NCBI GenBank assembly: GCA_903908015.1
Contig: CAIVQI010000219.1
Coordinates: 1-7,525, forward strand
Reading direction: 5' to 3'
Length of the DNA: 7,525 nucleotides
Origin: an uncultured Bacteroidota bacterium
GTDB taxonomy: Bacteria; Bacteroidota; Bacteroidia; UBA7662
A model generated the notes under the pieces. That model searched no databases. It saw only the letters and a program-made list of their open reading frames with translations, and had not been told where the DNA came from. Position numbers and translations under genes: made by a program. This document shows positions 1 through 5,515 of this stretch, in pieces (position 1 is the stretch's first letter; each line of letters opens with the position of its first letter).

Positions 1-414
1 ATCAACCGATGGCAAGAGCATTGTTACATAGATTCAGAGCGCAGAGCCATGGATGCAGGCAGCGGATTTACCGCCAACGTGCCTGTAGCGAGCGGGTATA
101 TCAGTCACCGCCCCACACTGGGCGACAGCTTGCGTGATCCCCAGATGCTCTTGCTGGCCGATTTGGCAGACCGCATCCGCAAAGATGCTTGGCTCAACAG
201 CATGATCGTACAGTTGTATGCCGACACCAATGGGTTTGTTGAATTGATTCCCCGCCTCGGTGGCGCCCGCATCTTATTGGGCGACACCACCCGCTGGCAA
301 GCCAAAACGGAAAAGCTGAAAGAATTCTGCCGACAATCAACCCGCTCTGGCGGCCTCAATGCCTGGTCAACCATCAACCTAACCTATAAAAACCAATTGG
401 TATGCGAAAAATAA
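1..414 (+). CDS. ftsQ: Cell division protein FtsQ, C-terminal part (5' end outside window)
   Basis: The reading frame is open from the first base, so the 137 residues seen are the C-terminal part of a longer protein; the membrane anchor and POTRA domain lie upstream. FtsQ is a single-pass inner-membrane protein whose periplasmic beta domain connects the early ring (FtsA/FtsZ) to the septal wall synthesis proteins. Visible family features are a YIDSERRAM segment followed by FTANVPVASGYI, then FVELIPRLGGARILLGD (the beta-domain core) and the terminal INLTYKNQLVC pattern, which is the form usual in Bacteroidota. Position directly before ftsA and ftsZ supports the assignment independently. The last 13 nt overlap ftsA in another frame, which suggests coupled translation. 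An internal ATG (49) lies well inside the conserved domain and is not a real start. The family assignment is secure; how much is missing upstream cannot be seen. Confidence 0.92.
   Translation: MNRWQEHCYIDSERRAMDAGSGFTANVPVASGYISHRPTLGDSLRDPQMLLLADLADRIRKDAWLNSMIVQLYADTNGFVELIPRLGGARILLGDTTRWQAKTEKLKEFCRQSTRSGGLNAWSTINLTYKNQLVCEK
402..414 (+). other. ftsQ/ftsA coding overlap (13 nt)
   Basis: The ftsA ATG (402-404) lies inside the last codons of ftsQ, whose TAA is at 412-414, in a different frame. No recognisable Shine-Dalgarno sequence precedes the ATG. Overlaps of this kind usually couple translation of the two genes, so FtsA synthesis probably depends on ribosomes finishing ftsQ. The overlap is read directly; the coupling is inferred. 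Confidence 0.8.
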
Positions 415-1748
415 AACCTGAACCTCCACCCGAGGAAATTGTGGTGGGCCTCGATGTGGGCACCACGAAGATTTGTGCCATTGTGGGTTCGCGCAACGAA
501 CATGGGAAAATTGACATACTCGGACAAGGATCCGCCGTTTCCGATGGCGTGAATTTGGGCGAAGTGCAAAACATCGACAAGACGGTACTCGCTATTCAGA
601 AAGCCGTTAAGGCGGCGGAAGACAGCGCCCAGGTCGATATTGGCGTTGTGCATGTAGGCATTGCAGGCCAACACATCAATAGCTTGCAACACCGGTATTC
701 CATTCTGAGGATGAGCAATACCGTAGAAATATCACGCCAGGAAGTTGATCAAATGGTTGATTCGATGTACCGCCTTCCGATGGAAACGGGGTCTGAGATC
801 ATTCATGTGCTGCCCCAGGAATTTCGGGTCGATCACATCACCGGCATCAAAGATCCTGTGGGGATGAGCGGCGTGCATGTCGACGCCGATTTCCACGTCA
901 TCACAGGCAAAATTGCTTCAGCCAGTATGCTAACACGCTGTGTGATCAGGGCAGGGCTGGAGGTCAGCGACCTCATCCTCGAATCGATTGCATCGGCTGA
1001 ATCCGTACTGCATGCAGATGAACGTGAGGCCGGTGTGGCCTTGGTAGACATTGGAGGAGGCACCACCGACATCGCCATTTTCAAAGACAACATCATCAGG
1101 CATTCGGCCAGCATTCCACTCGGGGGAAACATCATCACCCACGACATACATCTGGGTTGTGCCATCATGGCTGCCCAAGCTGAGCGATTGAAGGTGCAGT
1201 TTGGCTCGGCACTGGCCAAGGAGGTGCGCGACAATGAAATTGTGGTGGTGCCGAACCTACAAGGGCGTGATCCTAAAGAAATATCAACCCGAAATCTGGC
1301 TTCCATCATTCAATCGCGCGTGGAAGAGATGGTCGAACATGTTCGTTATGCTATTCGGCTGTCGGGTTTTGAGCGTCAATTAATCGGGGGGATTGTACTC
1401 ACCGGCGGCGGCTCACAATTGCGGCATATTCGTCCACTGTTCGAATACATGACCGGACTCGACGTTCGTTTGGGTTGTCCGGGCGAACATCTGGCCGCCG
1501 GCAACGAGCGGGTGGCGAATGCCCATTATGCCACTGGGGTCGGACTCGTGATGCTCGGCCTGAAAGATTTTGCACGCCATGGTCGGGCACGTGAAGGCGA
1601 TCAACCCTCCGAGGCAGGGGTCATCCGGGGCAGCTTCTTTGATAATTTCATTCGTCGCGCAGGTCTCTGGATGGAAGATACATTCAACGATAAGCCCAAT
1701 AAGCGCCATCCAAACCGACGAAATCGTTCAAATGATCCTATTCACTAA
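402..1748 (+). CDS. ftsA: Cell division protein FtsA (actin-like FtsZ membrane anchor)
   Basis: At 448 residues this is a full-length FtsA, the actin-fold ATPase that binds the C-terminal peptide of FtsZ and tethers the ring to the cytoplasmic membrane. In order: phosphate-1 loop VVGLDVGTTKICAIVG (residues 14-29), an SHS2/1C subdomain in roughly residues 90-170, phosphate-2 loop VDIGGGTTD (215-223), and the adenosine motif IVLTGGGSQL near 332-340 with T334 and G335-337. A C-terminal amphipathic segment (about 411-428, FFDNFIRRAGLWMEDTF) fits the membrane-targeting helix. It is followed by a basic tail (431-442, rich in K, R, H and N) rather than ending the protein as in E. coli. The start at 402 gives a 13-residue lead into the first nucleotide-binding strand and overlaps ftsQ; no better in-frame ATG exists before the P-loop. 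ftsZ begins 30 nt downstream, so the two are probably co-transcribed and co-regulated. Confidence 0.96.
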   Translation: MRKIKPEPPPEEIVVGLDVGTTKICAIVGSRNEHGKIDILGQGSAVSDGVNLGEVQNIDKTVLAIQKAVKAAEDSAQVDIGVVHVGIAGQHINSLQHRYSILRMSNTVEISRQEVDQMVDSMYRLPMETGSEIIHVLPQEFRVDHITGIKDPVGMSGVHVDADFHVITGKIASASMLTRCVIRAGLEVSDLILESIASAESVLHADEREAGVALVDIGGGTTDIAIFKDNIIRHSASIPLGGNIITHDIHLGCAIMAAQAERLKVQFGSALAKEVRDNEIVVVPNLQGRDPKEISTRNLASIIQSRVEEMVEHVRYAIRLSGFERQLIGGIVLTGGGSQLRHIRPLFEYMTGLDVRLGCPGEHLAAGNERVANAHYATGVGLVMLGLKDFARHGRAREGDQPSEAGVIRGSFFDNFIRRAGLWMEDTFNDKPNKRHPNRRNRSNDPIH

Positions 1749-1778
1749 TATTATAAATAAAAAAATAACATTATAAAT
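1749..1778 (+). promoter_or_regulatory. A/T-only ftsZ leader with 9-bp direct repeat
   Basis: This is the whole ftsA-ftsZ spacer. 29 of 30 bases are A or T (the only C is at 1769), in contrast to the mixed composition on both sides. ATTATAAAT occurs twice, at 1750-1758 and 1770-1778, exactly 20 bp apart, and the second copy abuts the ftsZ ATG. No Shine-Dalgarno sequence is present, while A stands at -3 and -6. Bacteroidota ribosomes are known to make little use of Shine-Dalgarno pairing and to favour unstructured A-rich leaders, so this probably serves as a strong initiation region for ftsZ, which is needed in excess over FtsA. A promoter role is not shown: no TAnnTTTG element is seen here. 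Confidence 0.55.
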
Positions 1779-3626
1779 ATGAATTCTATGTCTTTTCAAT
1801 CTCCCGCTTCAGGAAGCCTGGTATTTGATCTGCCTGCTGCAAGGCCCAATATCATAAAAGTCATCGGCGTGGGTGGTGCCGGTGGAAATGCTGTCAATCA
1901 TATGTTCCAAACCGGTATCCATGAGGTAGACTTCCTGCTCTGCAATACCGATTACCAGGCACTGGAACGCAGCAAGGTGAACATTCGCCTACAATTGGGC
2001 CCCAACCTTACGGCTGGCCGGGGAGCGGGCAATCGTCCTGAAGTTGGACGTGAGGCAGCCATTGAAACGCTCGATGATTTGCGGGCGCATCTGGGTGCAG
2101 ATACCCGGATGGTGTTCATTACCGCCGGTTTGGGAGGAGGAACGGGAACCGGAGCAGCACCCGTGATTGCCCGTCTGTGCCACGAACTCGACATCCTCAC
2201 CGTGGGGATCGTAACCCTTCCATTTTCTTTTGAGGGAAAAAAGCGACTGAACCAGGCGGCTGAAGGATTGGAACAACTTCGGGAGCATTGCGACACTACC
2301 TTAGTCATCAGCAACGATAAAGTAAGGGAGGTTTATGGCAATCTCGCTTTTGATCAGGCCTTTGCACGTGCCGACGATGTTTTGGCCACTGCAGCCAAGG
2401 GAATAGCCGAAATTATCACCATTCAAGGGCATGTTAACGTGGATTTTTCGGACGTCAATACGGTATTGCGCAAGAGTGGCAAGGCCGTTATGGGCAGTGG
2501 TTTGGCAAGGGGCGAGGATAGGGCCATCGGCGCCATTAAGGAGGCGCTGAGCTCACCCTTGCTCAGCGACAATGACATTACCGGTGCGTGTAGTATTTTG
2601 CTGAACATCAGTTCGGGGGAGCAAACAATCACGCTCGATGAAATTGGCGACATCAACGATTACATACAATCGGCTGCCGGGTCCGACACCAATATTATCT
2701 GGGGTAACTGTACAGATCCTCAGTTGGGCGATGCTGTTCGGGTCACGGTTATTGCCACTGGTTTTGTAGGTGGACCGATCGAGGCCACGCGCCGAACCTT
2801 GGACGCACCTGCAGAAAACGCTGAATTGGCGCAACATCGCGGGGCTGCAGGCGAAGCTCCCAAAGCATCACATGAACATCAACAGCCCGAATTGGCGTCA
2901 GGCGCTCGATTGGAGCTCCGTGAGGGCAAGCAAATACTGGTACACACACTCGACCCTCAAGGGCCACAGTCATCTCAAAACACAAGTTCACCGCGGCAGA
3001 CCCCCGTTCAAACGGTTGATCAGGCACACAGTCAAGGCCAAGCGCAAGCAGCGCCTGATGGCCAGCAGCCGAAGGTTGACTTATCGCCAAAAATGAGTTC
3101 ACCTGAGGCCGTTCAAAAAGCAACGCACCAAAGTGCTGAGGCCAATGCGACTCCAACCAATGCCGGGGCCAATGCGACTCCACCAATGGGTGAGCCGAAA
3201 ACACTCCGCGAACATCTTTTCGGTGATCGATCACCCAGCAAGGCATTGATGGATTTCTTTGGCTCCAATGCAAAAAAGGACGACGCATCAAATGAGACAG
3301 AATCAAGACCATCAGTGCAGCAAACAAGCACCTCTCCAATTTCAATGTCTTCGCCTCCACCCATGGCCCAAGCAGCGCATGAGGATGTGCTCGGTCGGTC
3401 GGAGCGCAGGCGACAAACATTGCGAGGGCTTAGCTTTCGGGGTCACGATGCATCAGGGCCCGGGGAAGTGCGTCATGAGCCGGCCTTCATGCGCAAAGGC
3501 GTGCAGTTGACGGCTGTTGAGCCCAGCGACGCACAGCCCATCAGCCGATTCACACTGAGCGAATCGCCCGATCAACGTCCCGAAATCCGTGAGAACAACG
3601 CCTTTTTGCACAACAATGTCGACTAG
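1779..3626 (+). CDS. ftsZ: Cell division protein FtsZ (tubulin-like GTPase) with long C-terminal linker
   Basis: FtsZ polymerises with GTP into the division ring in the cytoplasm. The GTPase core spans about residues 24-329: N-terminal nucleotide loop VIGVGGAGGNAVNH (28-41), tubulin signature GGGTGTG (119-125), and the T7 synergy loop NVDFSDV (220-226), which supplies the catalytic acidic residues to the next subunit. The core ends at VTVIATGF (329). A polar linker of about 260 residues follows, rich in Q, A, P, S and H, far longer than the ~50 residues in E. coli but usual for Bacteroidota, giving 615 residues in all. Islands stand out in it: TLREHLFGDRSPSKALMDFFG (475-495), a basic stretch LGRSERRRQTLRGLSF (538-553) and EPAFMRKGV (567-575). 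The protein ends in the conserved peptide RENNAFLHNNVD, the expected docking site for FtsA. The start at 1779 abuts the A/T-rich leader; ATG 1788 (Met4) is a possible alternative. It is the last recognisable dcw gene here. Confidence 0.97.
   Translation: MNSMSFQSPASGSLVFDLPAARPNIIKVIGVGGAGGNAVNHMFQTGIHEVDFLLCNTDYQALERSKVNIRLQLGPNLTAGRGAGNRPEVGREAAIETLDDLRAHLGADTRMVFITAGLGGGTGTGAAPVIARLCHELDILTVGIVTLPFSFEGKKRLNQAAEGLEQLREHCDTTLVISNDKVREVYGNLAFDQAFARADDVLATAAKGIAEIITIQGHVNVDFSDVNTVLRKSGKAVMGSGLARGEDRAIGAIKEALSSPLLSDNDITGACSILLNISSGEQTITLDEIGDINDYIQSAAGSDTNIIWGNCTDPQLGDAVRVTVIATGFVGGPIEATRRTLDAPAENAELAQHRGAAGEAPKASHEHQQPELASGARLELREGKQILVHTLDPQGPQSSQNTSSPRQTPVQTVDQAHSQGQAQAAPDGQQPKVDLSPKMSSPEAVQKATHQSAEANATPTNAGANATPPMGEPKTLREHLFGDRSPSKALMDFFGSNAKKDDASNETESRPSVQQTSTSPISMSSPPPMAQAAHEDVLGRSERRRQTLRGLSFRGHDASGPGEVRHEPAFMRKGVQLTAVEPSDAQPISRFTLSESPDQRPEIRENNAFLHNNVD
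3140..3182 (+). repeat. 16-bp tandem-spaced repeat in the FtsZ linker
   Basis: GGCCAATGCGACTCCA occurs at 3140-3155 and 3167-3182, with a 27-bp period that keeps frame and gives two nine-residue units, ANATPTNAG and ANATPPMGE. The exact DNA identity suggests a recent in-frame duplication by replication slippage in a disordered linker that tolerates length change. No regulatory role is apparent. Confidence 0.75.
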
Positions 3627-3760
3627 ACACGAAAAGTTTTGTTTGGATATTTGTATAAACTAGTTGGGTTACACATGAAAAAACCCATTCTATAGCTCAG
3701 AAACTCATCTTTTATGAACAGCTGCTGAAACACTGACAATTAGGGTCATCTATTGTTTTA

Positions 3761-4702
3761 GTGCCAAATGTGTTTTTACATTTGCCAAACAACCCCCTGT
3801 TTGTGTTCAACCAGCATCGAATTTTCCGCGTATTTCAGCTGCTCAGCAGCCTACGTTCACAGCCACCCAAAGACACCCGCTACCTGTGTCAACTACTGGG
3901 CACCTCCGAACGAACCATTTATCGTTATTTCGACCTCCTCAAAAAGGCGGGATTTGATGTGCGTGTTGATTCTGAAGGAAGGTACGCGATCATGGGAAGT
4001 GATCTGGCACCCTACCTTATGCTCAGTGATGAGGAAGCAAGCTACCTCGCTCAAGTATTGGCGCAATCACCTGCAGGGGATCCTATGTCGGAAACCATTC
4101 GCACCAAACTTGGCCTCTTAGGCAAAACAGCCAGTGCAGCTGAGTGGATTCACCAAGGTAAAATCTCTCGATTCATCCAATTACTCACCACAGCCATGAC
4201 CGAGAAGCGCCAGGTGATGCTTAAACTCTATCATTCAGCGAACAGCGGTACCATCAGCAACCGCTTGGTGGAACCCGTAGCATTCACCGATCATTATCAA
4301 TCCATTTCGGCTTATGAGCCTTCCACAAGAACCAATAAATATTTCAACCTGGAACGCATGGAGGATATCGAAATTCTCGACGCGCCCCAATGCAACGAAT
4401 CAGCGCATATTTTCCGCCGGCCCGATGTATTCGGATTTGCCATCACCAAACCAACTAAAATAATTCACATCAGCCTGGAATTAGCGCCGTTCCTGTATTT
4501 GCGCCGGCATTTTCCCATGGCCCGGCCCTTCATCGTAGAATCCAATGTAGAAGGTCGCTATGAATTGCAAACAACAGTCGGGAGTTACGTGGCGCCGGCC
4601 GGCCTTTTCAGGCTCTTTCCCAATCAAGTGCATGCCATAGGGGATGCCGGATTCCGCCGCTACCTCAAGCGTGATATGTCGAAATGGAACGACAGCGAAT
4701 AG
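3761..4702 (+). CDS. WYL-domain helix-turn-helix transcriptional regulator
   Basis: This is a 313-residue cytoplasmic DNA-binding protein. An N-terminal winged helix-turn-helix of the DeoR-like type occupies about residues 18-75, with the recognition helix in LLGTSERTIYRYFDLLKKAGF (46-65). A WYL domain runs from about 135 to 207 (SRFIQLLTTAM, then NRLVEPVAF, ending DIEILD). A C-terminal WCX-like extension (about 220-305) is the part that in related proteins closes on a ligand. The name-giving W-Y-L triplet is replaced by YQSISAY, a variant that still keeps the fold's neighbouring residues. Members such as PafBC and DriD respond to single-stranded DNA during DNA damage; the effector here is unknown. 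No ATG is available: an in-frame stop lies at 3734, so GTG 3761 is the earliest likely start, with GTG 3803 (just before FNQHRIF) an alternative. It sits 134 bp behind ftsZ on the same strand and faces alkB. Confidence 0.87.
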   Translation: MPNVFLHLPNNPLFVFNQHRIFRVFQLLSSLRSQPPKDTRYLCQLLGTSERTIYRYFDLLKKAGFDVRVDSEGRYAIMGSDLAPYLMLSDEEASYLAQVLAQSPAGDPMSETIRTKLGLLGKTASAAEWIHQGKISRFIQLLTTAMTEKRQVMLKLYHSANSGTISNRLVEPVAFTDHYQSISAYEPSTRTNKYFNLERMEDIEILDAPQCNESAHIFRRPDVFGFAITKPTKIIHISLELAPFLYLRRHFPMARPFIVESNVEGRYELQTTVGSYVAPAGLFRLFPNQVHAIGDAGFRRYLKRDMSKWNDSE

Positions 4703-4736
4703 TAATTTATTTTTAAGGCTGTTTCAAGAGATGATT

Positions 4737-5471
4737 TCAACGCTTATTGAACTTCACCTCATTCAAAACATGTCGAAAGGTCAGGTTGATCCGAGGTTCG
4801 GAAACACGCAGCGCTTTGGGCAGGGCATGTTTATAGGCTTCCTGTATGCCCGCCAGCATCAACAACAAACTGCCCGACCTCAGCCAAATATCGGTTTGTC
4901 CGCCTGGCATTGGCTCAATTCCTTGAGCGGTAACCGTCTGAGGCCTTGGGCGAAATGAAAACCTACGTTCCGCACCCAAGCTGATGGAGGCAATCACCGG
5001 ATTCGGCCCCAAAGACCGTTCATTGTCCGAATGCCATCCCATATAATCGTGCCCATTGCGGTATAAGTTCAACAATACGCTGTTGAAAGGACACCCAAAT
5101 TCGGTTTCCAAACGGATGCGAAGCTTATTCAAAACAGCCAACCAATTCATGGGTTGATTGATGAGTCCCGCATAGGTATAGCACGCCTCAGGGTCGCCAT
5201 ACCAGGCAGTAAGTCTGGGCTGCAAAACCCATTTCCCCATCATGCGTATGCGTTCTTGTTGCCAGGGAACCGCATGAATTAATTCATGAGAGAGCGCGAC
5301 GGCCTCATCCGGTGGTAAAAAATGCTCGTGGTATACGAGTTGCCCATTCAAAAGCTCTAAGGGGGGGTACAAGGTCAGTTCGTTACAATACCTGTAAAAC
5401 CCAGTCGCGGCTTGTTTGTTTCGGGTTGATTTTATGGGCTTTTCGTATTCAGGCGTCATCTGCCGACGCAT
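4737..5471 (-). CDS. alkB: AlkB-family Fe(II)/2-oxoglutarate-dependent dioxygenase
   Basis: AlkB proteins oxidise methyl and etheno adducts on DNA or RNA bases using Fe(II), oxygen and 2-oxoglutarate, releasing formaldehyde and restoring the base. The 244-residue product has the full catalytic set: PRLTAWYGD and YTYAG (85-102), FNSVLLNLYR (129-138, with N135 and Y137 of the 2-oxoglutarate pocket), iron ligands H147 and D149 in GWHSDNE, ASISLGAERRF (161-171), the third iron ligand H215 in YKHALPK, and R227 and R233 in PRINLTFR that hold 2-oxoglutarate. The pattern is closest to the ALKBH2/3-like subgroup. About 36 residues precede the conserved domain, polar and basic and without a signal peptide. 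Start at 5471 or Met5 at 5459 is uncertain. A proline- and glycine-rich loop (about 175-197) looks longer than usual. It is convergent with the WYL regulator (34-bp gap) and divergent from the GH3 gene. Substrate is not deducible. Confidence 0.93.
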   Translation of the reverse strand: MRRQMTPEYEKPIKSTRNKQAATGFYRYCNELTLYPPLELLNGQLVYHEHFLPPDEAVALSHELIHAVPWQQERIRMMGKWVLQPRLTAWYGDPEACYTYAGLINQPMNWLAVLNKLRIRLETEFGCPFNSVLLNLYRNGHDYMGWHSDNERSLGPNPVIASISLGAERRFSFRPRPQTVTAQGIEPMPGGQTDIWLRSGSLLLMLAGIQEAYKHALPKALRVSEPRINLTFRHVLNEVKFNKR

Positions 5472-5487
5472 TAATTTGCACTATGCC

Positions 5488-5495
5488 TATTTTTG
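5488..5495 (+). promoter_or_regulatory. Possible Bacteroidota -7 promoter element for the GH3 gene
   Basis: TATTTTTG matches the Bacteroidota housekeeping -7 consensus TAnnTTTG at every fixed position. It lies in the 44-bp gap between the divergent alkB and GH3 genes, about 20 nt before the proposed TTG start, which would leave a leader of roughly 12-15 nt. No TTTG -33 element is found 19-21 bp upstream, so the call rests on one half of the promoter and position alone. No comparable element was found for alkB on the other strand. Confidence 0.35.
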
Positions 5496-5515
5496 TGTGA
5501 CCAGCGCCCCCTACT

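Noticed and set aside
833..1309. 158-codon antisense open frame inside ftsA
   Set aside because: It lies fully opposite conserved ftsA coding sequence, has biased composition rich in S, M and T, and shows no domain pattern.
2749..3420. Long (223-codon) antisense open frame opposite the FtsZ linker
   Set aside because: It runs opposite a certain gene, resembles no family I know, and its repeated ESHWP units are just the reverse reading of the ANATP repeat. Low-complexity, stop-poor sequence explains its length.
3646..3653. GATATTTG as a promoter element for the WYL gene
   Set aside because: One mismatch to TAnnTTTG, no TTTG element at the right distance upstream, and over 100 bp from the GTG start; likely chance in A/T-rich sequence.
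3665..3687. Possible hairpin after ftsZ (TGGGTT, 11-nt loop, AACCCA) as a terminator
   Set aside because: The stem is only 6 bp, the loop is long and no T-run follows, so a Rho-independent terminator is not supported. Where the dcw transcript ends cannot be told.
4703..4736. Bidirectional terminator between the convergent WYL and alkB genes
   Set aside because: The gap is A/T-rich with a short T-run, but TTTCAA occurs as a direct, not inverted, repeat and no stable stem is seen.
4644..4958. 104-codon + strand frame across the WYL/alkB junction
   Set aside because: It overlaps the end of one certain gene and the antisense of another, with no family resemblance.
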